DNA from: Chersky-267 sp963744115
GTDB taxonomy: Bacteria > Chloroflexota > Limnocylindria > Limnocylindrales > CSP1-4
DNA length: 64,000 bases
Reading direction: 5' to 3'
NCBI GenBank assembly: GCA_963744115.1
Contig: CAVUSI010000003.1
Location: 1,674,001 to 1,738,000, forward strand
The notes below the pieces were generated by a model that saw only the letters and a list, made by a program, of their open reading frames with translations, did no database searches and was not told the origin of the DNA. Shown here in pieces: positions 45,770 to 57,658 of the stretch. The position numbers and the translations under genes are program-made. Each line of letters opens with the position of its first letter. The stretch's first letter is position 1.

Positions 45770-47626
45770 TCAGGCCTCCATCGTCGCTTTGATCCGGGCG
45801 GCGAGCGCGGGCCCGATCCCCGGCACCGCGGCGATCTGTTCGACCGGCGCCTCACGCACGCGCTTGGCCGAGCCGAACACGCGGAGCAGGGCCCGGCGGC
45901 GCTTCGGACCGACTCCGGGGAGGTCGTCGAAGGCGGACCGGACCGACGCCTTCGCTCGAAGGTCGCGGTGGTAGGTGATGGCGAAGCGGTGCGCTTCGTC
46001 GCGCAGCCGCTGGACCAGGTAGAGGGCCTGCGAGGTGGCCGGCAACAGGATCGGATCCGACCGGCCCGGAAGGAAGAGCTCTTCGCGCTCCTTGGCAAGC
46101 CCGGCCAGCGGCAGGTCGTCGAGCCCCATCTCGGCCAGCACCTCGGCGGCCGCGCTGACCTGGCCCTTGCCGCCATCGACGATGACGAGGTCGGGCAGCC
46201 GCCAGCGGAGCTCCTCCTCGCTGCCCTCGTCGCCGGCCTTGGCCCGTCGGAAGCGACGGCGCAGGACCTCCTGGTGGCTGGCGAAGTCGTTCGGCCCCTG
46301 GACATCCTTGATCCGGAACCGTCGGTACTCGCCGGTCCGGGGCTTGCCGTCCTCGAACACGACCATGCTCGCCACGGACTGGTCGCCCTGGAAGTTGCTG
46401 ATGTCGTAGCACTCGATCCGGAGCGGCGGGTCGGCCAGCCCGAGGGCGTCGGCCAGCTCGCGCAGCGCTCCGAGCGTCTTGCCCTGGTCGGCGAGCCAGC
46501 GAGCCTGTTCGCGCGCGAGCGCCTCGGTCGCGTTGCGCACGGCCAGGGCCATGAGGGCGCGCTTCTCGCCGCGTTGCGGGACGCGCAGGTGGACGGGACC
46601 GGCGCGGCGATCCGAGAGGAAGGCCGTCAGGAGGTCGGCGTCCTCCGGGCCGGGCAGGCTGGGCACGAGGACCTGGACGGGGATCGAGGTCGCCCGGCTG
46701 TAGTACTGCTCGAGGAAGCCGGCCAGGACCTCGTCGTCGGAGGCCTCGCGCGCAGCGTCGAGCAGGAAGACGTCGCGGCCGACCATCTTCCCGTCCCGGA
46801 TCACGAACAGCTGAACGGCCGCCTGGTTGTCCTGCCGGGCGATCCCGATGAGGTCGAGCTCCGTCCTGGCGAACGCGGCCATCTTCTGGGTCTCCATCGT
46901 CCGCTCGATGGCCCGGATCTTGTCGCGCAGGACGGCGGCGCGCTCGTACTCCGTCCGCTCCGCCGCGACGCCCATCTCGCCCTCGAGGGCCCTGACCAGC
47001 GTCTCCTGGCGCCCGTCGAGGAACAGCTCCACCTGCTCGATGTCGGCGCGGTAGGCCTCTTTCGAGATCGCCTCGATGCAGGGGCCCTGGCAACGCTTGA
47101 TGTGGTACAGGAGGCAGGGTCGCTGGAGCGCCCGCTTGCCGTCCTGGATGTCGATCGTGCAGGTCCGGAACGGGAAGAGGCGCCGGATCAGGTTCATCGA
47201 CTCGTCGACGCTCGTCGCGGACGCGTACGGACCGAAGTACCGGCTGCCGTCGTTGGGCAGCTTGCGGGTCCGTTCGATCCTCGGGAAGTCGTCGGCCAGG
47301 GTGATCTTGATGTAGGGGTAGCTCTTGTCGTCCTTGAGCCGCACGTTGAACCGGGGCGCGTACCGCTTGATCAGGTTCGCCTCGAGGAGCAGCGCCTCGG
47401 AGACCGAGTCCGTCATCGTGTACTCGAGGTCGGCGACCCGGTCGATGACGCTCCGGATCCGGTGGATCTCGCCACCGACCGCCTGCTTCTGCCAGTAGCT
47501 CCGGACGCGACTGCGCAGGCTCTGCGCCTTGCCGACGTAGACGACCACGCCCCGGGCGTCCTTCATCAGGTAGACGCCGGGTCGGTCGGGTAGCTTCTTG
47601 AGGGTCGCCTGGAGCTCTGGGGTCAC
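45770..47626 (-). CDS. uvrC: Excinuclease ABC subunit C
   Basis: 618 aa. GIY-YIG nuclease (RPGVYLMKDARGVVVYVGKA), cysteine region CLLYHIKRCQGPC, UVR motif (YERAAVLRDKIRAIE), RNase H-like 5' incision domain (DGGKGQVSAAAEVL, ECYDISNFQG) and C-terminal helix-hairpin-helix pair (LPGVGPKRRRALL, VPGIGPALAARI). GTG start at 47626 with TAGCAT 6 nt upstream. Unlike uvrA and uvrB, no GAAC-N4-GTTC box is seen upstream. Confidence 0.95.
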   Translation of the reverse strand: MTPELQATLKKLPDRPGVYLMKDARGVVVYVGKAQSLRSRVRSYWQKQAVGGEIHRIRSVIDRVADLEYTMTDSVSEALLLEANLIKRYAPRFNVRLKDDKSYPYIKITLADDFPRIERTRKLPNDGSRYFGPYASATSVDESMNLIRRLFPFRTCTIDIQDGKRALQRPCLLYHIKRCQGPCIEAISKEAYRADIEQVELFLDGRQETLVRALEGEMGVAAERTEYERAAVLRDKIRAIERTMETQKMAAFARTELDLIGIARQDNQAAVQLFVIRDGKMVGRDVFLLDAAREASDDEVLAGFLEQYYSRATSIPVQVLVPSLPGPEDADLLTAFLSDRRAGPVHLRVPQRGEKRALMALAVRNATEALAREQARWLADQGKTLGALRELADALGLADPPLRIECYDISNFQGDQSVASMVVFEDGKPRTGEYRRFRIKDVQGPNDFASHQEVLRRRFRRAKAGDEGSEEELRWRLPDLVIVDGGKGQVSAAAEVLAEMGLDDLPLAGLAKEREELFLPGRSDPILLPATSQALYLVQRLRDEAHRFAITYHRDLRAKASVRSAFDDLPGVGPKRRRALLRVFGSAKRVREAPVEQIAAVPGIGPALAARIKATMEA

Positions 47627-47632
47627 CCGCTG

Positions 47633-47638
47633 ATGCTA
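47633..47638 (-). promoter_or_regulatory. Candidate -10 element TAGCAT, 6 nt before uvrC
   Basis: TANNNT with 6-nt spacing to the GTG; leaderless layout. Confidence 0.4.
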
Positions 47639-47670
47639 CCGCCGGTCTCACCTGCCAGCAGGCGCCCGGC

Positions 47671-48633
47671 TCAGGGTGACGGCGAGCCGGACGGTCCGGT
47701 CGTGTCCTCGAGCTGGAGCGGGAACGGCAGTGCCCCATAGCGGAGGATCGAGACCAGCTCGTCCATCGAGGCGACGGCATCGGTGCCGGTGCCCATCGTG
47801 ATCTGTCCGGAGCCGTTCGTGATCTGCTCACGGATACTCGGCACCGCGATGACCGTGTCGTCGAGGACGATTGCGAAGAAGTCGCCGACATGGTCCCTCG
47901 TGTAGTCCGAGAACAGCGTGGTGGCCGCGGCATCGAGCTCGAACTGGACCGCCGGACCTCCGTTCCCATCGCTCGATGGGTTCGCCGCGACGATCCCGGT
48001 ACCGCTGAACAGCGGCGTCAGGCTCGGGTCGCTCGGCAGCGGCTGCCCGTCGACGACGCCGGTCGGCCCCCCGCTCGTCGAGGTGCCGTAGCGATCCGCG
48101 GGCAGCGGCACGAACGCGATCTGGCCGCGACGCAGGACGAGCGGCTCGAGCTGGGCGACGTCCGTCCCGCGGGGGAGGTCCACCACGATCCGGTCGGCGC
48201 CGTCCGCCGTCACGACGGGATCGGCGAACCCCGCCGCGTTCAGTCGTTGCTGGACGATGTCGCGGATCGCGGCCATGGCGACGGCGTCGGGGACCGCCGT
48301 TCCGGACGGCAGGGCACGGAACGACAGCTGGACGCGGTCCGACGCCACGGCCGATGGGCTCGGTGAGGGCGTCGGACCACCGACGGCGTCACGACGCTGG
48401 ACGAGCCCGAGACCGACCGCGGTCGCGATGACGATGGCGGCGGCCGCTCCGGTGACGGCGACGACGCGGACCACCCGGCCGGCAGGCCACCGAAGGACCA
48501 GGCCGAGTCCATGGCGCTGCCTCGTCCGGTGGATGCCTCGGCGGGCGGCCTCGGTCGCTCGTTCCGACAGCTGGGTCGGGCCGACCTCCAGCCAGTCACG
48601 GACGATCCGATCGAAGTCCTCGCCGGTGCTCAT
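47671..48633 (-). CDS. Putative anti-sigma factor with a SecD P1-like extracytoplasmic domain
   Basis: 320 aa. Cytoplasmic part (1-50) has FDRIVRDWLEVGPTQLSERA and a basic region, the layout of zinc-less anti-sigma domains beside ECF sigma genes in Chloroflexi. One TM helix (56-78) and a Pro/Ser linker lead to residues 98-308, collinear with the P1 domain of SecD at 44330-45721. Over the last 50 aligned residues (DDTVIAVPSIREQ to LPFPLQ) I count 37 identities to SecD. SecD TM2-6 are absent. The ATG overlaps the sigma-factor stop (ATGA). I infer that it holds the sigma factor and senses the Sec translocase or its substrates outside the membrane. No characterised homologue is known to me. Confidence 0.7.
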   Translation of the reverse strand: MSTGEDFDRIVRDWLEVGPTQLSERATEAARRGIHRTRQRHGLGLVLRWPAGRVVRVVAVTGAAAAIVIATAVGLGLVQRRDAVGGPTPSPSPSAVASDRVQLSFRALPSGTAVPDAVAMAAIRDIVQQRLNAAGFADPVVTADGADRIVVDLPRGTDVAQLEPLVLRRGQIAFVPLPADRYGTSTSGGPTGVVDGQPLPSDPSLTPLFSGTGIVAANPSSDGNGGPAVQFELDAAATTLFSDYTRDHVGDFFAIVLDDTVIAVPSIREQITNGSGQITMGTGTDAVASMDELVSILRYGALPFPLQLEDTTGPSGSPSP

Positions 48634-49208
48634 GCTGGCCGTCCCGTGCTGGCGACGGTCCGCGCATCGGCCTCGAGGGCCGCCCGGAGCGTCTGTGTGG
48701 CGTAGTGGAGTCGGGACTTCACCGTCCCGAGCGGGATCTCGAGGCTCTCGGCGATCTCGGGCTGGGACCACCCGAGGTAGTGGTGGAGGATGAACACCGC
48801 CCGCTGATCCACCGGGAGCCGCCGGAAACCCCGGTCGAGCTGGTCCCGGTCGGCCACCGCGCCGGTCGTGTCGGGCGTCGCCGGGCCATCGACGGGGATC
48901 GCCTGGATCCTCCCGGTCCAGCGTCGATGACGCTCCGCCTCCGCATAGCAGGCGCGGACGAGGAGGCGCATGAGCCATGCCTCGAAGCGGTCGGGCTCGC
49001 GCAGCGTCGGCAGATCCCGCCACGCGCTGATGAGTGCGACCTGGACCGCATCCTCGGCGAGGTCGAGGTCGCGCAGGATCCGGAACGCGGTCGCGAGCAA
49101 ACGGTCGTCGACCACGGTCATGAGGCCGGCGAAGGCCGTCTCATCGCCGTGCATCGCCTCGACGACCAGGCTCCGGTCCAACCGCCCGCTCCTTTCGCCC
49201 GCCACCAC
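48630..49208 (-). CDS. ECF-type RNA polymerase sigma factor
   Basis: 192 aa. Region 2: DRLLATAFRILRDLDLAEDAVQVALISAWRDLPTL, matching the -10-recognition and core-binding helices. Region 4: FRRLPVDQRAVFILHHYLGWSQPEIAESLEIPLGTVKSRLHYA, the -35-binding helix-turn-helix. No extra C-terminal domain. GTG start; TAGCGT precedes it by 5-8 nt depending on which of two adjacent GTG codons is used. Translationally coupled to the anti-sigma-like gene. Its own promoter sequence and regulon cannot be told from this window. Confidence 0.88.
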   Translation of the reverse strand: MVAGERSGRLDRSLVVEAMHGDETAFAGLMTVVDDRLLATAFRILRDLDLAEDAVQVALISAWRDLPTLREPDRFEAWLMRLLVRACYAEAERHRRWTGRIQAIPVDGPATPDTTGAVADRDQLDRGFRRLPVDQRAVFILHHYLGWSQPEIAESLEIPLGTVKSRLHYATQTLRAALEADARTVASTGRPA

Positions 49209-49300
49209 AGGTGACGCTACACCCGTGATGGGGGCAGGATCGGCCTCGTGGTTCGATCTTCGATAGCCGCCGGTGAGGGTCGTGCCCGACCATCGTCGGG

Positions 49301-50986
49301 ATGGAGCTCCATCGCGACGTCTCGGCCCGTCTCGAGCGGTTGACGCCGGACCAGCGGGCGGCGGCGACAGCCCCGCCCGGCCCGGTCCTGTGTTTGGCGC
49401 CGGCCGGGAGCGGCAAGACGACGACGCTCGTCGCCCGGATCGCCTGGCTCGTCGCGACCGGGACGCCGGCCGAGCGGATCGCGGCGATCGCGTTCAACAA
49501 GCGAGCCGCCGACGAGCTCGTCGAACGGGTCGGTGCGGCCCTGGCCCCATTGGACGTGCCGGCCGGCACGGTCCGAGTGCGCACCTTCCACGCGTTCGGG
49601 CGCGAAGTCCTGCGCGCCGCGGGTCGGCAAGTCGAGCCGCTGGTCGATCGCGATGCGACGATCCGGTCCATCCTGCCCGAGGCCGATCCCGCCGAGCGAC
49701 GCCGACTCGATACGGCGTTCTCGACGCTCAAGCTCGAACTCCGCGCCGACCCGGCGGCCGTCGCGGCCGATCCACTGGCCGGTCCGCGTGCGCGCGCCTT
49801 CGTTGCCTATGACGCCGCCGTCCGGGCGACGGGCGGGCTCGATTTCGACGACCTCGTCGCCCGCGCCCTGTCGTTGCTGGAGGACGAGCCGGAGATCCTC
49901 GCCGGGTGGCGCTCGGCGTGCCACGAGCTGCTGGTGGACGAGGTCCAGGACGTCGACCGCTCGCAGCTCGAGCTGGCGCTCCTGATCGCCGCGCCGGCGA
50001 ACCGGATCTTCCTCGTCGGCGACGACGACCAGTCGATCTACGGGTGGCGGCTCGCCGACGTCCGGCGGGTGCTTGCCCTGGCTGAGCGGCTGCCCGGCCT
50101 CCGACGCCACGACCTGGTGACCAACTTCCGCTGCCCTGCCCCGGTCGTCGAGCGCGCCGTCCGCCTGGTCGAGCACAACGTCGAGCGGTTCGACAAGAAC
50201 GTCACGGCGCGACCGGACGCTCCGGGTCGCCTGATCCTCGCGCCCGACGCAACGGACGACGACGATCGGGCACGGCACGTCCTGTCGACCTGGCCGGAGG
50301 GATCCGACGGTGACGGCACGGCCGTCCGGGCGATCCTCGCCCGCACGAACCGCGAGCTCCTCCCGGCCGCGGCGGTCGCCCTCGAGCTCGGGCGTCCGTT
50401 CCGAGCCGACCGGCTCATCCTGCCGCTGGAGGATCCACGCCTCGAGACCATCCTGGCCCAGCTGGCCGGCGATGGAGCGGCCGACCCATTGCTGATCCGA
50501 CTGGCCCGGATCCGGGCGGCAGGCGCTCGGGGCGCCGAGGCAGGGCCTGGGGAGGAGGTAGGCTCGTTCGACGACCTGCTGGCGGCCGTCCTCGCCTGGG
50601 CTGCGCGGTACCCGGACGCGGAGCGGTTCATCGCCTCGGTCCGGGAGCGCCAGGTCGCGCTCGGGCGCCTGCGGCAGGAGGATGCGCGGCTCGTCCTCGC
50701 CACGGTCCACTCGACCAAGGGGCTCGAATTCGACGACGTCGCGATCATCGACATGGACGACGGTCGGTTCCCGAGCCAACGGACGCTCGACGAGGCCGAC
50801 GACCCGCAGCGGGCGCTCGAGGAGGAGCGGCGCCTCGCCTACGTCGCGTGGACCCGGGCCCGACGCTCACTGACGCTCGTCTACGATCCGGCCGCTCCAT
50901 CGCGGTTCCTGCTCGAGGGATTCGATCCCGCCGAGCTCGGGCTCGAGGCCGCGCCGATCGGTCGAACGGCGGACCCGGCGGCCTGA
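49301..50986 (+). CDS. UvrD/PcrA-like ATP-dependent helicase (short form)
   Basis: 561 aa superfamily 1A helicase. Q-motif LTPDQRAAATAPPGP, Walker A APAGSGKTT (33-41), Ia IAFNKRAADELVERV, TFHAFG, Walker B LLVDEVQDVDR, motif III GDDDQSIYGWR, IV NFRC, V ATVHSTKGLEFDDVAIIDM and VI EERRLAYVAWTRARRSL. It is about 150 residues shorter than UvrD, chiefly in subdomain 2B and the C-terminal tail. It is divergent from the sigma factor by 92 bp and convergent with the gene at 50997. A role in repair is plausible beside uvrA. Confidence 0.88.
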   Translation: MELHRDVSARLERLTPDQRAAATAPPGPVLCLAPAGSGKTTTLVARIAWLVATGTPAERIAAIAFNKRAADELVERVGAALAPLDVPAGTVRVRTFHAFGREVLRAAGRQVEPLVDRDATIRSILPEADPAERRRLDTAFSTLKLELRADPAAVAADPLAGPRARAFVAYDAAVRATGGLDFDDLVARALSLLEDEPEILAGWRSACHELLVDEVQDVDRSQLELALLIAAPANRIFLVGDDDQSIYGWRLADVRRVLALAERLPGLRRHDLVTNFRCPAPVVERAVRLVEHNVERFDKNVTARPDAPGRLILAPDATDDDDRARHVLSTWPEGSDGDGTAVRAILARTNRELLPAAAVALELGRPFRADRLILPLEDPRLETILAQLAGDGAADPLLIRLARIRAAGARGAEAGPGEEVGSFDDLLAAVLAWAARYPDAERFIASVRERQVALGRLRQEDARLVLATVHSTKGLEFDDVAIIDMDDGRFPSQRTLDEADDPQRALEEERRLAYVAWTRARRSLTLVYDPAAPSRFLLEGFDPAELGLEAAPIGRTADPAA

Positions 50987-50996
50987 TCCCGGGCGG

Positions 50997-51344
50997 TCAG
51001 TCGGTCCGGTTGCGCTCGTAGCGCGCCAGCTCGCGGAGCAGCCGGTCGACCGCGTCGAGGAACGGCTCGGTGACATCGGCGGGGAGGGCGTCGCGGATCG
51101 AGTCCTTCGGCCCATACGCCGAGCGGGCTCGGACCGCGGCCCGTCGGACATCGGCGAGGTCGCCGTCGCGGAGGGCATCCGGGATGCCGTCGAGCTCGGT
51201 CGCCCAGCGAGTCGAGGCACGATCCCCGCGCGCTCCGGCGACGGCCAGGAGCCGGTCCCCTGCCCGAGCGGCCACCAACGCCCGCTCATCGATCAACGGG
51301 ATCTCGTGACGCGCCGGGCGATGGGCGTGCGCCGCGTCGGCCAC
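50997..51344 (-). CDS. Hypothetical helical protein downstream of uvrA
   Basis: 115 aa, GTG start 2 nt after the uvrA stop, so probably co-transcribed and under the same SOS operator. Mostly helical, Ala/Arg/Asp-rich, with AYGPKDSIRDALPADVTEPFLDAVDRLLREL at the end. No motif recognised. The composition is protein-like and the tight spacing supports a real gene, but its function is unknown. Confidence 0.55.
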   Translation of the reverse strand: MADAAHAHRPARHEIPLIDERALVAARAGDRLLAVAGARGDRASTRWATELDGIPDALRDGDLADVRRAAVRARSAYGPKDSIRDALPADVTEPFLDAVDRLLRELARYERNRTD

Positions 51345-51346
51345 CG

Positions 51347-54415
<3,069 letters not shown>

Positions 54416-54424
54416 CTCACGCGC

Positions 54425-54430
54425 AGTGTA
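54425..54430 (-). promoter_or_regulatory. Candidate -10 element TACACT for uvrA
   Basis: Nine nt before the ATG. Paired with the LexA-type box at 54449-54460, which occupies the expected -35 position. Confidence 0.45.
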
Positions 54431-54448
54431 ACGGAACCGCGGCAAACC

Positions 54449-54460
54449 GAACAGGCGTTC
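54449..54460. promoter_or_regulatory. LexA-type SOS box upstream of uvrA (GAACAGGCGTTC)
   Basis: GAAC-N4-GTTC core with flanking C, matching the Gram-positive SOS box CGAACRNRYGTTYC pattern on this strand except at the last position. It begins 34 nt upstream of the ATG, the same distance as at uvrB. Confidence 0.75.
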
Positions 54461-54477
54461 TGGACGCTCGTGACGGA

Positions 54478-56851
54478 CTAGCGTCGTCGGCGCGGCGGAC
54501 GACCCCCCGTCCGCTTGACGACGTTCGGGGTCACCGTCCGGTCCCAGGTCGGGCGATCGAGCCAGCGGGCCTGCCAACCGCCATCGTCGTCGTGCTCGTC
54601 GCGGATCCCCGGCAGCCAGTCGGAGGCGGTGGCCGCGGCCGTCTCCTCGAGCGTCTCTGACGGCTCCTCCGCGAGGGCCGGCAGGACCGTGACGGTGGTC
54701 ACCTCGAGGGTGAGCGCGGCGGGCTCCTTCGCCCGCTGACCGGGTCGGCGCGTGGAGGTGGCCCGCGAGCCGCTTGCTCCGGCCGGCGACGGCTCGGTGC
54801 GCCCGGCGAGCTCGGCCGCTCTGGCCACATCCGCCGAGGCGTCCTGCTCGAGGACCCGCAGCCGGATCTGCTGGACCTCGTCGCGGAGAGCGGCGGCGCG
54901 TTCGAACTCGAGGTTCTTCGCGGCGTTGCGCATATCCGCTTCCATCCGGGCGATCAGCGTCTCGATCTGGGCGACGCTCTGGGCGCCGAGGTCGCGCGGC
55001 CCGTAGCGGCCGGCCGGTGCACCCGCCACGTAGACCTCGCTGGTCTCGGCCACCGCCCGCAACCGCTCGTTGATGTCGTGGATCTCCTTGACGATCGTCG
55101 TCGGCTCGATCCCGTGCTCGGTGTTGTAGCGGGTCTGGATCTCCCGACGACGGTTCGTCTCGTCGATGGCCGCCTGCATCGACTCGGTGACCCGGTCGGC
55201 GTACATGACGACTTCCCCGCCGATGTTGCGGGCGGCGCGTCCGATCATCTGGATGAGCGACCAGGCGCTGCGCAGGAACCCTTCCTTGTCGGCGTCGATG
55301 ATCGCGACGAGGGTGACCTCGGGCAGATCGATCCCCTCGCGCAGCAGGTTGATCCCGACCAGGACGTCGAAGACCCCGAGGCGGAGATCGCGCAGGATCG
55401 ACACCCGCTCCAGCGTGTCGACCTCGCTGTGGAGGTACTGGACCTTGACCCCGAGCTCGCGGAGGTAGTCGGCCAGGTCCTCGGCCATCTTCTTGGTCAG
55501 GGTCGTGACGATCGATCGCTCGCCGCGCTCGACCCGTCCCCGGATCTCCTCGAGGAGGTCGTCGATCTGGCCCTCGGTGGGGCGGACCGAGATCTGCGGG
55601 TCGACGACGCCGGTCGGCCGGATGAGCTGCTCGACGATCCGCTCGCTCCGCTCGAGCTCGTACGGACCGGGCGTGGCACTGAGATAGATCGCCTGGCGGA
55701 CCGTCGCCTCGAACTCCTCGAATGTCAGCGGCCGGTTGTCGAGCGCCGACGGCAGGCGGAACCCGAAGTCGACCAGGATCTCCTTGCGGGTCCGATCGTT
55801 CTTGTACATGCCGACCACTTGCGGGATCGACATGTGGCTCTCATCGACGACGAGCAGCCAGTCCGGCGGGAAGTAGTCGAGGAGGGTCCACGGGCGCGAC
55901 CCCGGCGCACGCCGGGCGAGGTGCCGGCTGTAGTTCTCGACGCCGGAGCAGTAGCCGAGCTCGCGCATCATCTCGAGGTCGAAGGTCGTCCGCTGGCGGA
56001 GCCGGGCGGCCTCGAGGATGCGGCCCTGCGCCTCCATCTCACCGACCCGGAGCTCCATCTCCGCTTCGATGTCGACGAGCGCCTCGCCGAGCTTGTCGGC
56101 CGGCGTGACGAAGTGGGTCGCGGGATAGACGTTGAGGTCGTTCCGCTCGGCCAGCAGCTCGCCCGTGAGCGGATCGACCTCGGTGATGCGCTCGACCTCG
56201 TCGCCGAAGAACTCGACCCGGACGATCCGGTCGTCCGATGCCGGCCCGATCTCGAGCGTGTCGCCGCGGACGCGGAAGCGCGCGCGCTGGAGCGCCTGGT
56301 CGTTGCGCTGGTACTGCAGATCGACCAGATGGCGGAGGACGGCGTCACGCCGGTATTGGCCGCCCTTGCGCAGGCGGAGGACGGTCGCCCCGTAGTCGAC
56401 CGGCGCGCCGAGCCCGTAGATGCAGCTCGACGCTGGCCACGATGATGACGTCCCGGCGCTCGAACAGGGCGTGGGTCGCGGCGTGGCGGAGCTTGTCGAT
56501 CTCGTCGTTCCGGCTCGAGTCCTTCTCGATGTACGTATCGGATCGCGGCAGGTAGGCCTCGGGCTGGTAGTAGTCGAAGTAGCTGACGAAGTACTCGACG
56601 GCGTTGTCCGGGAAGAACTCCCGGAACTCGGCGTAGAGCTGCGCCGCCAGGGTCTTGTTGTGGGCGAGCACGAGGGTCGGCCGCTGGTGCTGCGCGATCG
56701 TCCAGGCGATCGTGGCGGTCTTGCCCGTGCCGGTCGCCCCGAGCAGGGTCTGGTGACGGAGGCCCCGGGACAGGCCGTCGACCAGGCGCTCGATCGCCGC
56801 AGGCTGGTCTCCGGTCGGCTGGAAGTCGGCGACCATCTTGAACTCGGGCAT
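54478..56851 (-). CDS. uvrB: Excinuclease ABC subunit B, interrupted by a one-base frameshift
   Basis: The first frame begins MPEFKMVADFQPTGDQPAAI with Walker A GATGTGKT, LAHNKTLAAQL and the beta-hairpin YFVSYFDYYQPEAYLPRSDT, reaching RDVIIVASV before leaving frame. The second resumes at SCIYGLGAPVDYGATVLRL and includes DESHMSIPQ, YLSATPGPYE, FDVLVGINLLREGIDLPEV and RAARNIGG, then a UVR motif (FERAAALRDEVQQIR). Removing the C at 56428 restores ASVSCIYGLG, so it is probably an insertion error; corrected length about 790 aa. About 110 residues beyond the UVR motif, ending TGGRPPRRRR, exceed normal UvrB. Confidence 0.92.
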
Positions 56852-56858
56852 CGGGCCA

Positions 56859-56864
56859 AGGATA
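56859..56864 (-). promoter_or_regulatory. Candidate -10 element TATCCT, 7 nt before uvrB
   Basis: Leaderless layout; the LexA-type box at 56885-56896 overlaps the -35 position. Confidence 0.5.
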
Positions 56865-56884
56865 GCACGAACGGGGCGCAAACC

Positions 56885-56896
56885 GAACGGGTGTTC
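56885..56896. promoter_or_regulatory. LexA-type SOS box upstream of uvrB (GAACGGGTGTTC)
   Basis: GAAC-N4-GTTC core within ACCGAACGGGTGTTCTG, sharing its flanks (GCAAACCGAAC) with the uvrA box, and the same 34-nt distance to the start codon. Confidence 0.75.
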
Positions 56897-57091
56897 TGCG
56901 CGACGCGAAGCCCGCCCACGGCACGGCCCCGGTGCGTCCGCGCCACTCCCGTACGAACGCGCGACACGCTCGGGACGAATCGCCCTCTCGGGCTGCGCAG
57001 GGGCCCCTGTCATCCTCGGACGACGGCCCGGTCGGAGTGCGCGCGGACTTGAGACTCCCCGTCGGTCGAGGTGGAGAGGAACGGGTCAGGG

Positions 57092-57658
57092 ATGGTGCGC
57101 GACGTTCGCCGCCGCCGGCTCATCGGGCGCCCGGCCGAGGCCGGGCAGGGCCTGGTCGAGTTCGCCCTGACGCTGCCGATCTTCGTCCTGCTGATGATGG
57201 GCGTGCTCGAGTTCGGCTTCCTGTACAACAACATCCTGACCGTCCAGTACGCGTCCCGGCAGGGCGTCAGCGCCGCCGCCCAGGCCGGTGGCGTCGACGG
57301 CGCCGACTGCTCGATCCTCAAGGCGGTCGAGCGCGCGCTCACCGCCCCGATCGACAAGTCCCGTGTCACCTCGGTCCTGATCTACAAGTCCGACGCCAAC
57401 GGCGACCCCATCCCCGGGATCTCGAACGTGTACGTCCGGAGCGGCACCCTCGACTGCCCCGGCTCCGAGGACGAGCCGTACTCGCTGGTCGGCACCGAGG
57501 GCTACCCGCAGGCCGACCGTCACGACTCGCTGGCGGAGGGTCTCGACGTCGTCGGCGTCCGGATCGCCTACCTCTATGCCGGCATCACCCCGATCGGGTC
57601 CGGGCGGACGTGGGGGGTCTCGGACGGGGCGACCCTCCGGATGGAGCCCAAGCAATGA
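57092..57658 (+). CDS. tadE: TadE-like pilus assembly pseudopilin (first copy)
   Basis: 188 aa from the ATG at 57092; a GTG at 57071 is an alternative. Basic leader then GQGLVEFALTLPIFVLLMMGVLEFGF, the TadE signature (GQ..VEFAL.LP...L..G..EFG) with one TM helix; the rest (about 150 aa) is extracytoplasmic with two cysteines. First gene of tadE-tadE-tadG-cpaB. TadE/F are minor pseudopilins processed by a prepilin peptidase. Confidence 0.88.
   Translation: MVRDVRRRRLIGRPAEAGQGLVEFALTLPIFVLLMMGVLEFGFLYNNILTVQYASRQGVSAAAQAGGVDGADCSILKAVERALTAPIDKSRVTSVLIYKSDANGDPIPGISNVYVRSGTLDCPGSEDEPYSLVGTEGYPQADRHDSLAEGLDVVGVRIAYLYAGITPIGSGRTWGVSDGATLRMEPKQ

Noticed and set aside
44102..47593. A 1163-codon plus-strand open frame
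   Set aside because: Antisense to secD and uvrC, both unambiguous on the minus strand; no start signal or motif.
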